The translations under genes were made by a program, and so were the position numbers. A stretch of 38,521 nt of DNA from positions 1 to 38,521 of the forward strand of contig BLZN01000048.1 of NCBI GenBank assembly GCA_014132315.1, given 5' to 3'. The stretch comes from Rickettsiales bacterium (GTDB lineage Bacteria; Pseudomonadota; Alphaproteobacteria; Rickettsiales; BLZN01). The first letter of the stretch is position 1. Each line of letters opens with the position of its first letter. The notes under the pieces are model-generated. The model saw only the letters and a program-made list of their open reading frames with translations, was not told the DNA's origin and searched no databases. This document shows, piece by piece, positions 9,251 through 17,995 of this stretch.

Positions 9251-10555
9251 ATGATTCCGCGCTATTCCAGGAAAGAAATGCAGAGGATCTGGGACTCAGA
9301 TAACAAATTTCGTATTTGGCTGGATATTGAAATTTATGCATGTGAAGCGCAGGCAGAGCTAGGGCTGATACCTAAATCTGTGCCTCAGAATTTGAGAGAA
9401 AAAGCGCGCTTTGATCCAGCGAGAATTGCTGAAATTGAGCAGGATACAAAACATGATGTTGTAGCGTTTTTGGCTAATTTAGCTGAACATCTCGGTGATG
9501 ATGCGCAGTATGTGCATTTTGGTATGACCAGCTCTGATGTTCTGGATACCTGTCTTTCGGTGCAGCTTGCACAATCGACCGATATTCTGCTACATGCCTT
9601 GTCTGCGCTCCTTGCTGCGTTGCGCCGTAAAGCAGAGGAGTATAGATATTTGCCATGCGTTGGACGGAGCCACGGTGTTCATGCAGAGCCAATGACTTTT
9701 GGTCTCAAGATGGCCAGATTCTATGCTGAATTCAAGCGTGGTTACGATCGGCTCAAGCTGGCAAAAAAAGAGGTGGCAGCGTGCAAGATCTCTGGCGCGA
9801 TGGGAAATTTTGCCATGATTGACCCTTTTGTGCAGGAGCACGTTGCTAAGGCAATGGGCCTGGCTTCGGTGGATTCTGCAACCCAGGTTATACCCCGAGA
9901 TCGTTATGCCATGTTTTTCGCTGTGCTGGGGATTTTGGCCAGCTCGGTAGAAAACATCGCCACTGAGATTCGCCATTTGCAGCGGACTGAGATAAGGGAA
10001 GTCGAGGAATATTTTAGCTCCGCTCAGACGGGCAGCTCTGCTATGCCACACAAGCGGAATCCTGTTTTGAGCGAAAATCTGGTTGGCCTGGCAAGGTTGG
10101 TGAGGAGCTATACAATCCCTGCGATGGAGAATATTGCGCTATGGCACGAACGCGACATATCGCATTCTTCGGTTGAGCGTGTGATTGCTCCTGATGCCTG
10201 CATAGCGCTAGATTTTGCTTTGCATCGGTTGGTCCAGGTCATTGATAATTTAATAGTTTATCCAGATAATATGAAAAAGAACCTTGGCTTGCTGCGTGGA
10301 TTGATATTTTCGCAGCGTGTCTTGCTGGAGCTCATAAAAACTGGTTTGAGTAGGGCAGAGGCCTATAAGATAGTGCAAAGCAATGCTATGCATGTTTGGC
10401 AGAATCAGCAGACTGATTTTTTTGCTGCACTTAAAAATGATGCAAATGTTGCTAGCAGAATCAGCACGGAGAAATTAAAGGAGCTGATCAATATAGAATT
10501 TTATCATAAGCACCTAGATTATATATTTGGTAAAATTTTTAATGAACATATCTAG
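9251..10555 (+). CDS. purB: Adenylosuccinate lyase
   Basis: Splits SAICAR and adenylosuccinate, releasing fumarate, in purine synthesis and AMP formation. The 434-aa length is normal for the short PurB class. Fumarase/aspartase superfamily signatures are visible: TSSD at 93-96, the catalytic-base region GRSHGVHAEP with His141, and the flexible loop GSSAMPHKRNP at 261-271 holding the catalytic serine. A palindrome just upstream may control it. No other pur gene is in the window. Confidence 0.96.
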   Translation: MIPRYSRKEMQRIWDSDNKFRIWLDIEIYACEAQAELGLIPKSVPQNLREKARFDPARIAEIEQDTKHDVVAFLANLAEHLGDDAQYVHFGMTSSDVLDTCLSVQLAQSTDILLHALSALLAALRRKAEEYRYLPCVGRSHGVHAEPMTFGLKMARFYAEFKRGYDRLKLAKKEVAACKISGAMGNFAMIDPFVQEHVAKAMGLASVDSATQVIPRDRYAMFFAVLGILASSVENIATEIRHLQRTEIREVEEYFSSAQTGSSAMPHKRNPVLSENLVGLARLVRSYTIPAMENIALWHERDISHSSVERVIAPDACIALDFALHRLVQVIDNLIVYPDNMKKNLGLLRGLIFSQRVLLELIKTGLSRAEAYKIVQSNAMHVWQNQQTDFFAALKNDANVASRISTEKLKELINIEFYHKHLDYIFGKIFNEHI

Positions 10556-10643
10556 TAATCAAATACCCCACCAATTACTCAAATACCCAATTATCTGCGG
10601 TTTTCTCCAAGTCACCTTTCCTGGCGCAGCTTTAATTTAGTCC

Positions 10644-12368
10644 TTAGATCTCGAATTGTAATTTGGCTAATTTTGCATATGTCGTGCTCTGCAGAATTAG
10701 GCTGTTGTGTTTGCCTACTGACTCTACTCTGCCATTGCTCATTACTACTATGCGGTCTGCCTGCTTGATTGTAGTGAGGCGGTGGCTGATGATTATTGTG
10801 ATGCGGCCGTTCATTAGTTTTGCAATAGCTTTCTGCACTAGCTGTTCATTTGCTGCATCCAGAGATGATGTGGCTTCATCTAGCAGCAGAATCTCTGGTT
10901 TTGTTAAGATGGCGCGAGCGATGGCAATTCTTTGCTTCTGACCGCCGGAGAGCTTCAGCCCCCTTTCTCCAATATATGTTTCAAATTTTTTGGGTAGCTC
11001 CTCAATAAAATGCAGCGCTGCTGCTTCGGCTGCTGCTTCGATCTCGGCATAGGTGGCTTCTGGTTTGCCATAGCGGATGTTGTCCAATATGCTGGCAGAA
11101 AAGATCATGCTATCTTGCGCAACCAGGGCATATGCATTGCGCACCTCCTTCAGAGACGCGAACCTGATGTCTGTGTCGCCTAGCATTATGCTGCCTTGCT
11201 GGGGGTCATAAAAGCGTAGAAGGAGTTTGATCAGGGTGGTTTTGCCCGCGCCTGATGGTCCAACCAGGGCAACTGTTTCACCCGGGTTAATCTCCAGCGA
11301 AAAATTATCCAGTATCGGTGCGCAGGAATTGTAGTGGAATCTGACATTCTCTATTTTGATGGTTTTTTTGCTCGGCAAACTGAGAGCACTGCTTGGCTCT
11401 GTTATGTCGTTCTTGTATAGCAGCAGCCCCAGCAGCCTTTCTGTTGCTCCGATCGCTTGATATATGGTGCTGATTTTTTCTATCAAAGAACCAGCAGAAG
11501 TGCTAGCGATAACGGCATAAAAGATGAATGAGGAGAGCTGGCCTTTTGTTGCTAGCCCAGACAGAATATCTCTGCCGCCTATCCATAGCACAAAAACAAT
11601 ACCATTGAGGGTTACTGCCACGGCTAATGAAACCAGTAGGGCGCGTGTTATCTCCATTTTGATCGCTGCCTTCAATGCCTCATTAACGGCGTTTTGAAGC
11701 TTATCTCGCTCTTTTTTTTCCTGGGTGAATGCTTGTATAGTTGAGATGCCAGTTACTGTCTCGCTTATTTTTTCGGAGACATCAGCTACTTTGCTTTGAG
11801 TTGCTTTGGATAATTTTTTTATTTTTTTGCCGAGCAGAGCAATTATGGCTATGGCTATCGGCATGATGCATAATGTATAGAAAAAGAGTTTTACGCTAAT
11901 CGTAATCAGCATGAAAATTCCGCCGAAAAGCAGGAGAAAATTTCGTATTGCTATGGGCAAGGAGGTGGAGATGATGCCTTGCAGGACAGCTGCGTCGGCG
12001 GTAAACCTTGATATAATGTGTGAGCTATGGAGGTTCTCGAAAAATCCTGGAGATAAACCGATGATGTGGCGATATGCAGCGAGCCTAATATCGGCTATCG
12101 TTTTTTCCCCTAAATATTTAACGCACCAGAAGCGACCAAACATCGAGAGCACCAGGACAGTGGCAATAGCTGACAGCATCATCAAGGATTTTCCTAGAAT
12201 TTTTGGATCTGCGCCAACAAAACCTTGGTCGATTAGATATTCTAGTTCCTTGCCGATGGCAAGTATGCATAATGAGACTATAATGATTGCCGCGAACGCG
12301 CCCAAAACTTGTGCTTTATAAGGCCCAATATATTGCCACAGTGAGTTTATGGCCCTATTTTGATTCAT
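10644..12368 (-). CDS. MsbA-like ABC exporter (fused membrane and ATPase domains)
   Basis: The 574-aa half-transporter has an N-terminal six-helix ABC membrane domain (about residues 15-310) and a C-terminal ATPase. Walker A GPSGAGKTT starts at 370 (Lys376), the Q-loop is VAQDSMIF, the signature LSGGQ is at 473-477, Walker B ILLLDE ends at Glu498, and the H-loop is IISHR. It should act as a homodimer in the inner membrane. Sequence style is closest to MsbA/lipid-A exporters and related multidrug exporters; the substrate cannot be read from sequence. It converges with purB across an 88-bp spacer containing the 9-bp direct repeat CAAATACCC. Confidence 0.9.
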   Translation of the reverse strand: MNQNRAINSLWQYIGPYKAQVLGAFAAIIIVSLCILAIGKELEYLIDQGFVGADPKILGKSLMMLSAIATVLVLSMFGRFWCVKYLGEKTIADIRLAAYRHIIGLSPGFFENLHSSHIISRFTADAAVLQGIISTSLPIAIRNFLLLFGGIFMLITISVKLFFYTLCIMPIAIAIIALLGKKIKKLSKATQSKVADVSEKISETVTGISTIQAFTQEKKERDKLQNAVNEALKAAIKMEITRALLVSLAVAVTLNGIVFVLWIGGRDILSGLATKGQLSSFIFYAVIASTSAGSLIEKISTIYQAIGATERLLGLLLYKNDITEPSSALSLPSKKTIKIENVRFHYNSCAPILDNFSLEINPGETVALVGPSGAGKTTLIKLLLRFYDPQQGSIMLGDTDIRFASLKEVRNAYALVAQDSMIFSASILDNIRYGKPEATYAEIEAAAEAAALHFIEELPKKFETYIGERGLKLSGGQKQRIAIARAILTKPEILLLDEATSSLDAANEQLVQKAIAKLMNGRITIIISHRLTTIKQADRIVVMSNGRVESVGKHNSLILQSTTYAKLAKLQFEI

Positions 12369-12439
12369 AATTATTTATAATTTTCTTGCTGCTGATGCGA
12401 ATTTGAAGAGGATATGCATAACTTAAGGATTATAAAATT

Positions 12440-12620
12440 ATGATAAATGTTGGTCGTTCCGCAGTCAAGCTTCCGCTGCTTGCTGTTTTGGGGCATGGAA
12501 GATCGGGGGCAAGAGGCAGCGATTCTTCACGTGCGTATGTTTGCTGGCTAAAGCAAACTTTCTCAGAGCAGCCGCAGGGGGTGCTATGAGAGGTAGGGAT
12601 GTAGAACGTGCTCTGCTTTT
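12440..12620. ncRNA. Candidate structured RNA in a GC-rich pocket
   Basis: Within a gene-free AT-rich gap, this stretch of about 180 bp is clearly more GC-rich and holds three perfect complementary pairs: CAAGC/GCTTG (12466-12470 with 12478-12482), GTTTGCT/AGCAAAC (12539-12545 with 12552-12558) and CAGAGCA/TGCTCTG (12564-12570 with 12609-12615). A T-run follows the last arm on the plus strand. It does not match the conserved cores of SRP RNA, RNase P RNA or tmRNA as I know them. A 49-codon plus-strand frame (12440-12589) also spans it, without recognisable protein features. RNA gene or gene remnant; orientation undetermined. Confidence 0.3.
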
Positions 12621-13624
12621 GGTCTATTGAGTATATTTTTGTCTTTTGCTGAGTAAGGATGGAAAGGGGTTAGTGCTGCCAGATATCATGGCCTGGCAAT
12701 GTGTAAATTATATTATTTTAGCTAATAGATTACTTAATTTATAAATATTTTATAGTGTAAATCAAGTAATTTTATTTCTGCCATATATTAAGTAGGTTAA
12801 GAGAGGGAGAGAGTCATAGCAGTGCTATATTTTAAATCCTCGCTTTTTAGCGCCAAAGATTTTTATTCTGGCTGCATAAAATATCTTCTTCAGGCTGGGT
12901 ATCTTTAATAAACCATCTCAGGTATTCAAGCAACGGATGCTGAATGCCATATCAAAGTAGGTACTACAAACAAAAGCACAAAGGGATAAAATGATATTTA
13001 TAATTATAATTTTATATTTCAGGTGTGTCGAGTATGTGTTTATTTATTATGCAAGCAATGTCAACCAAAAGCAAAGCTACCATACAGCTCCATGAGGCTG
13101 TTGTTTGTTGTTTTGGCAGCTAAGATAAGCTTACAAATGCACCCAGCATGCTCACTCATCAATATACCTCGATCTAAGTCAGCTTATATTCCGCAATTTA
13201 GGCGTATAATAAGACTTTAAGATGTTTTGCTATATTGATTCTGCATCCCTTCTTTGAGTTATTATATTTATCGTGTGCTGCCCCTTATACTATGATTGCC
13301 TCTATGTATTTTTATAATAAACTTAGCTTAAATGCGACGTGCATGCGGGTTCTTTTGCGTCCCACATATTGTTTTAGCGGCCTAGAGCAAAACTCTTTTT
13401 GCCTGATAGCAAATTAATGCTTGCATGTAAAGTTTAGCCACGGTTCATTAGTATTATTCTGGTAAATAAAAACAATAAATTTAGTTTTCACAGCAATAAT
13501 CACCAAAATTTCTAAATCCTTAATTGGTGATTAGGATAGAGCGGGGCAATTTATTCTTGGCCTATTATCCTGCTGTCAGTTATAGTATAGCTACTAAAAT
13601 CTGTTGCGGAGTATTGCAGATCAT
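12621..13624. other. Long gene-free stretch
   Basis: About 1 kb without a convincing gene. Two plus-strand frames of 60-65 codons (near 13023-13220 and 13235-13417) have no family resemblance, no good ribosome site and biased, Cys/Leu/Tyr-rich composition, so I treat them as chance. A 10-bp perfect inverted repeat (TAATCACCAA at 13497-13506, TTGGTGATTA at 13524-13533) lies downstream of the next minus-strand gene and could be its terminator. The remainder is probably decayed DNA. Confidence 0.5.
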
Positions 13625-14014
13625 TTAAGCTCTAGGTTCTTCGTCATATAACACTGCAGGATAAGCGTGTTTACACATTGAAAGTTCAACTTTTTCATCT
13701 TTGGCTAGCAGAATTATGGAATATTCCTCCTCCGCTTCGTTATAATTATCGCGACATTTAATGATCGTGACTGATTCCTCTGGGTCCAAAATTTTATATT
13801 TGTAATCACCGATTTGCACTTCTCCTGTGTCAAGAATCTGATAAGTATAATGAGTCTTCTGAAAATGCATCAAAATTGGCTGGACCGTAGGAAATGCCAC
13901 GTCGGTTACATTAAATAATATTATTTTATTATGCAGATTTTCTGGCAATAGGTGCTCTGCCCTGGCGTTAGTGATATATAAAATACATATTATGGCTACT
14001 AAAAAAGTTCTCAT
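13625..14014 (-). CDS. Small exported protein of unknown function
   Basis: I do not recognise the family. Translation from the ATG at 14014 gives a classic signal peptide (MRTFLVAIICILYITNARA, then EH), predicting cleavage near residue 20 and a periplasmic or secreted mature protein of about 110 residues. An upstream in-frame ATG at 14044 would add ten polar residues and bury the signal, so 14014 is preferred, although neither start has a strong ribosome site. The mature part is rich in acidic residues and aromatics, with two cysteines (in the IIKCRD and SMCKHAY segments) that could form a disulphide. It stands alone between a gene-free gap and rnhA. Confidence 0.6.
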   Translation of the reverse strand: MRTFLVAIICILYITNARAEHLLPENLHNKIILFNVTDVAFPTVQPILMHFQKTHYTYQILDTGEVQIGDYKYKILDPEESVTIIKCRDNYNEAEEEYSIILLAKDEKVELSMCKHAYPAVLYDEEPRA

Positions 14015-14187
14015 ATTTAAACATTTATAAGAATTATAGAGCATTTTTTCTTTGGTTGCTCATCAATAACTTAATAAAAAATTATTTTCTAGATGTCGGT
14101 GCTTAATTTGGTTTATTGACAAGCCCATGAGACATTCTCATGCATATCTATTTTTATCCTTATGACTTATAGATGGAAAAAATAGGC

Positions 14188-14634
14188 TCATTTATATCTG
14201 CTGCACGCATGCTTTGCAAGCTGGTCTGCTCTTTCGTTTTCTTCGTTTCCGTCATGAGCCTTAACCCAATTCCACTGAACCTGATGTTTTTTTGTAAGTT
14301 TTTCTAGCAACAGCCATAAATCTAGATTTTTTACTGGTTTTTTGTCGCTTGTTTTCCAGTTGTTGCTGCGCCATTTTTCTAGCCACAAAGTGATTCCCTG
14401 CTTCAGATATGTGCTATCAGTGTGTATAATAATGCTATGAGGTTTTTTTATGCTTGAGAGGGCCTCTATAGCTGCGGTTAGCTCCATTTTGTTGTTTGTG
14501 GTGAGTTTTTTGCCGCCATATACTTCCTTTCTCGTGCCTTTGTATATTAGAATTGCGGCCCAGCCTCCTGGTCCGGGATTGCCTGAGCATGCACCGTCTG
14601 TGTATATTATTACCCTGTTTTCTTTGTCTTCCAT
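14188..14634 (-). CDS. rnhA: Ribonuclease HI
   Basis: Degrades the RNA strand of RNA-DNA hybrids, removing primers and R-loops. The 148-aa length is normal. The fold's signatures are IYTDGACSGNPGPGGW near the start and NNKMELTAAIEAL, HTDSTYLKQGI, WVKAHDGNEENERAD further on. The four catalytic acids are present: Asp13, Glu51, Asp73 and Asp137, with the accessory His in KAHDGN. Transcribed in the same direction as the SDR and FKBP-like genes upstream, after an 85-bp gap. Confidence 0.96.
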   Translation of the reverse strand: MEDKENRVIIYTDGACSGNPGPGGWAAILIYKGTRKEVYGGKKLTTNNKMELTAAIEALSSIKKPHSIIIHTDSTYLKQGITLWLEKWRSNNWKTSDKKPVKNLDLWLLLEKLTKKHQVQWNWVKAHDGNEENERADQLAKHACSRYK

Positions 14635-14719
14635 TTGCTCTGCTTTAATGCTTAATTATTATATAGAACTATCTTAATTATTTGTAAAGTTAAAACATAT
14701 AGAATAATAGATGTAGGCG

Positions 14720-15490
14720 CTATTTCAAAGGTTCTTTGCCCGGCAATATTCTCAGAAGTATTTCTGTGAGGGCCGGCGGAAGATAAGCTGCAGTAGAAAT
14801 CAGGAAATACAGAAGCCAGGGAAAGGCAATGCGTGCAGGACCTCTCCTGAGTTTATTTTTGATAATATTTGCCGCTTTGTTTGCATCCATGATCAGCGGC
14901 ATCGGGAAGCTATTATTTACGGTCATTGCTGTGCGGATAAAACCAGGGCATATCACGGTAACTTTGATGCTATATTTGGCCAAATTTCCCCGCAGCGCCT
15001 CTCCGTAGGCCTTGATTGTAGCCTTGCTGGCAGAATATGCAGGCGCGCCTGGCCAGCCCATGAGCCCTGCCAGAGAACTTACTATAGCGATTTGTCCGCT
15101 TTTTTGTGCCGTCATCAGCTCGATACAGGGATGAATTGTGTTTACTATGCCATAGATATTGATATCAAAAATCTCCTTAACCTGCTGAGTGCTCTCCTGC
15201 GCCTTATCCATTCCCCCCATTCCTCCGGATATTCCTGCGTTGGCAATCACCAGGTCTATCGGGGCATTTTTCTCAATCCATGATTTCATCTGCTCCTCGT
15301 CAGTGACATCTATAGTTGCACTGACGACCGAGGCTCCAATTTCTCTGCATCTGGATGCAACATTTTCTAGGCGCTCCTTATTCCTGCCGATGAGGAGCAG
15401 GCGAGACTTGTCTTTAGCATAATTCTCTGCTAGTGCAGCACCCAAGCCACTGCTGGCTCCGGTAATTAATATTTGTCGCATCATATTCAT
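14720..15490 (-). CDS. Short-chain dehydrogenase/reductase
   Basis: A 256-aa NAD(P)-dependent oxidoreductase of the classical SDR family. Visible are the cofactor motif TGASSGLG (residues 10-17), the NAG motif at 84-86, catalytic Ser near 138-139, and YSASK (Tyr152, Lys156), then CPGFIRT. After the catalytic core, a hydrophobic C-terminal segment (WLLYFLISTAAYLPPALTEILL) suggests membrane association, as in SDRs acting on lipid-like substrates. The actual substrate is unknown. Its start lies 1 bp after the stop of the FKBP-like gene, so translation is probably coupled. Confidence 0.88.
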   Translation of the reverse strand: MNMMRQILITGASSGLGAALAENYAKDKSRLLLIGRNKERLENVASRCREIGASVVSATIDVTDEEQMKSWIEKNAPIDLVIANAGISGGMGGMDKAQESTQQVKEIFDINIYGIVNTIHPCIELMTAQKSGQIAIVSSLAGLMGWPGAPAYSASKATIKAYGEALRGNLAKYSIKVTVICPGFIRTAMTVNNSFPMPLIMDANKAANIIKNKLRRGPARIAFPWLLYFLISTAAYLPPALTEILLRILPGKEPLK

Positions 15491-15491
15491 C

Positions 15492-16388
15492 TTAGCCTGC
15501 TGCTTGCTTTTCTATGTTTTTCAGCTCCAGATCTATTATTGTTGCCTCCTGGGGTGGGAAGTCAATTTTTTTGAATTCCGGTAGCATTTCTTCAGTGATT
15601 TTGAGGAGTGTTGGCTGTGCGATTATGGTTCTTGGTATTTCTGCTTGTGCATCTACGATCCCCAGTTCCAGTGCCAGGGGCACTTGTCTGCTGCCTATCT
15701 GGAATTTTATCGGTTCTGGCGACTGGTAGATTATGCTGCCATCCACTTTGCGAATTTTATAGCTTACCATTACATTATCGCCGCATGAGGCTGCTTTTTG
15801 CAAATTGCGTCCTTGGCTGAATATCAATAGATCTTCGGCCTCTGGGGGATATTCTGGCCAGAAATCAAGCAGCTCAACCACAAAATTTTCCAGATTTTTG
15901 TGATTTTTTCCAATCCCTTTGGCCTTAGTTGTTATTTTACGGATTTCGTTCCGCTTCATGCCAATGATCCCCAGCTTTAGCGTTTCAGGTAGCTCACTCT
16001 TGTCTGCCTCTAAAGTAATTTCTTGGCCCTGCATTTTTATTCTTGCATCCTGTCCACAATTTAGCGAAGCAGAGCCATTGCCATTTCTGATGATCTCGGC
16101 ATCAAAGCTCTTGTTTGCATAGATTTCAGATTCAAGATTGCTGATGAATCCGTTTTGCTGCAGTAAATGATCTATGCGCGCTTCCAAGAATGGCTTGATC
16201 AGGCCAAAGCCTATTTTAGCGAGCATTCCCGAGTTCCTGCTTATTTGCATCCCCGGGCCTTGCCTTTCTGTTTTATCTGGCTCCAGATTTTCAGAAGACT
16301 GCTGTGCGAATTGCAATATTAGCGCAACAAAATATATGATCACTAATATGAGCAACAACAATGATATTTTTTTGAGCAGAAATTTCAT
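15492..16388 (-). CDS. Membrane-anchored protein with two FKBP-like domains
   Basis: The 298-aa protein starts with a basic, strongly hydrophobic anchor (about residues 6-27), placing the rest in the periplasm. Two FKBP-like repeats follow. The first (about 94-176) has NGSASLNCGQ.ARIKMQG and ends VVELLDFWPEYP. The second (about 187-293) has SCGDNVMVSYKIRKVDGSII, IKFQIGSRQVPLALELGI and ATIIDLELKNIE, which mirror the FKBP pattern GD.V.V.Y.....DG..., F.LG..QV..... and ...F.V.L..I. Many residues of the usual prolyl-isomerase pocket are replaced, so chaperone or scaffold function is as likely as isomerase activity. It is the first gene before the SDR. Domain reading is by eye and moderately confident. 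Confidence 0.65.
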   Translation of the reverse strand: MKFLLKKISLLLLILVIIYFVALILQFAQQSSENLEPDKTERQGPGMQISRNSGMLAKIGFGLIKPFLEARIDHLLQQNGFISNLESEIYANKSFDAEIIRNGNGSASLNCGQDARIKMQGQEITLEADKSELPETLKLGIIGMKRNEIRKITTKAKGIGKNHKNLENFVVELLDFWPEYPPEAEDLLIFSQGRNLQKAASCGDNVMVSYKIRKVDGSIIYQSPEPIKFQIGSRQVPLALELGIVDAQAEIPRTIIAQPTLLKITEEMLPEFKKIDFPPQEATIIDLELKNIEKQAAG

Positions 16389-16395
16389 TCTTAAT

Positions 16396-16444
16396 TGAAT
16401 GGATAAGATAGATATAATTTTTATATATCTATCTTATCCATTCA
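16396..16444. repeat. Perfect 21-bp inverted repeat with 7-nt loop
   Basis: Arms at 16396-16416 and 16424-16444 are exactly complementary (core AATGGATAAGATAGATATA) around the loop ATTTTTA. The element sits in the 129-bp divergent spacer between the FKBP-like gene and gcvPB, 7 bp from the FKBP-like start codon and 73 bp before gcvPB. Position between two divergent starts argues against a simple terminator. It could be an operator, a 5' UTR hairpin of the minus-strand transcript, or a mobile palindrome. Confidence 0.75.
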
Positions 16445-16517
16445 GCCGACTATTGCAATAAGTACTTGTGTTTGCTAGCATTTATCTTATTACAAAAGTA
16501 TTAATAACAGACAATCA

Positions 16518-17975
16518 ATGGCTGATCATCCTACATCCAATTTAGATAAGGAAGAACCGCTGCTCTATGAGAGGAGCAACGAAGGAGCTTGCGGGGTTGA
16601 TCTTCCGTCACCTAAGGGCTTGACGCTCAGGACTTCTCTGCCGATGCGAGAAAGAATAGGTCTGCCGCAGCTCAGCGAAACTGACGTGATCAGGCATTTT
16701 GTGCGTATTTCACGCAAGAATTATGATCGAGACTATGGGATTTATCCTTTGGGCTCGTGCACGATGAAGCACAACCCTCGTGTCAGCGAGAAAGTGGCGC
16801 GCTATCCGGGTTTTGCTGCAATACATCCTCTGCAGCCCGAAAGCCAGGCGCAGGGGGCGCTGCAGGTGATTTACGAAATGCAGGAGTGGCTGAGCTCGTT
16901 GAGCGGGCTGCCGGCAGTTTCGCTCAATCCTGCTGCGGGTGCGCATGGAGAGCTTGCGGGCATGATGATGATCCGTGCTGCGCATGCGCGCAAGGGTGAA
17001 AAACGCAAAATTGTGCTGATTCCGGATAGTGCGCACGGCACCAATCCCGCGACTGCCACTGCTTGCGGATATGCCGTCAGGACTATTCGCACTGATAGTG
17101 CGGGCATGGTGGATTTTGAGAGTTTTAAAGGCGCTTTGGATAGCGACGTTGCGGCCCTGATGCTCACCAATCCAAACACTTGCGGGATTTTTGAGAGGAG
17201 AGCCAAAGAGATGGCTGAACTTTTGCGTGTAGCTGGGGCATATTTTTATTGCGATGGGGCGAATTTCAATGCTTTGGTTGGCAGGATTCGTCCGGCAGAT
17301 TTTGGTGTTGATGTGATGCATTTTAATCTGCACAAGACTTTTGCCTCTCCGCACGGCGGCGGCGGGCCTGGCGCAGGACCTATAGCTGCCACTGAGGAAT
17401 TGCGACCTTTTTTGCCCATGCCGCTGGTGGCCAAGCAAGATGATTATTATAAAGTGATTGATAACCAGCCCTATTCCATAGGAAAGCTCAAGGGTTTTTA
17501 TGGCCAGTTTGGGGTGATCTTGCGTGCCTTGTGTTATATATTATCTCACGGAATTGGAGGCTTGCGGCAAGCGTCGGAGGATGCAGTACTGAGCGCCAAC
17601 TATGTATTGAGTCAGCTGCAGGATCATTATCATGCGCCTTTTGCTGACAGATGCATGCACGAATGCCTATTGTCTGACAAGCTGCAGCGCAAGGGGGGGG
17701 TTAGTACCTATGATATTGCCAAGGCATTGATCGAGCATGAAATACATCCAATGACGGTTTATTTTCCCTTGGTGGTTAGAGGGGCTATGCTGATTGAGCC
17801 CACAGAATCTGAGCCAAAATCTGCTTTGGATGAATTCATTGCGGCGATGCGCATGATCGCCCAGAAAGTTGCTGCCGGCAATACTAGCGAATTTAAGCGC
17901 TATCCCTCAACAGACAGGCGCATAGATGAGACAGCAGCAGCACGAAAACCAAAACTTAAATGGGACAGGCCCTAA
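16518..17975 (+). CDS. gcvPB: Glycine dehydrogenase (decarboxylating) subunit 2
   Basis: PLP-dependent half of the split P-protein of the glycine cleavage system, which decarboxylates glycine and transfers the aminomethyl group to GcvH. The 485-aa length is normal for the two-subunit form. Motifs include YPLGSCTMKHNP near 76-87, SAHGTNPATA near 171-180, and LHKTFASPHGGGGPGAGP with the PLP-binding Lys273. The other parts (gcvT, gcvH, gcvPA) are not in the window. The gene is visibly more GC-rich than its surroundings, including runs such as GGCGGCGGCGGG. No strong ribosome site is seen before the ATG. Confidence 0.95.
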   Translation: MADHPTSNLDKEEPLLYERSNEGACGVDLPSPKGLTLRTSLPMRERIGLPQLSETDVIRHFVRISRKNYDRDYGIYPLGSCTMKHNPRVSEKVARYPGFAAIHPLQPESQAQGALQVIYEMQEWLSSLSGLPAVSLNPAAGAHGELAGMMMIRAAHARKGEKRKIVLIPDSAHGTNPATATACGYAVRTIRTDSAGMVDFESFKGALDSDVAALMLTNPNTCGIFERRAKEMAELLRVAGAYFYCDGANFNALVGRIRPADFGVDVMHFNLHKTFASPHGGGGPGAGPIAATEELRPFLPMPLVAKQDDYYKVIDNQPYSIGKLKGFYGQFGVILRALCYILSHGIGGLRQASEDAVLSANYVLSQLQDHYHAPFADRCMHECLLSDKLQRKGGVSTYDIAKALIEHEIHPMTVYFPLVVRGAMLIEPTESEPKSALDEFIAAMRMIAQKVAAGNTSEFKRYPSTDRRIDETAAARKPKLKWDRP

Positions 17976-17995
17976 CCAATTCTATATTTTTGTTC

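Noticed and set aside
12440-12620. SRP (4.5S) RNA, RNase P RNA or tmRNA
   Set aside because: A GGAAG...GGCAAGAGGCAG stretch briefly resembles the SRP apical loop, but the order and flanks do not fit. No RNase P core or tmRNA-like acceptor domain with T-arm was found.
13023-13417. Two short plus-strand frames in the gap upstream of the exported protein
   Set aside because: No ribosome site, no recognisable domain, Cys/Tyr/Leu-rich composition typical of chance frames in AT-rich DNA.
16710-17438. 242-codon minus-strand frame opposite gcvPB
   Set aside because: Antisense to the intact gcvPB, in its most GC-rich part, where long open antisense frames arise by chance.
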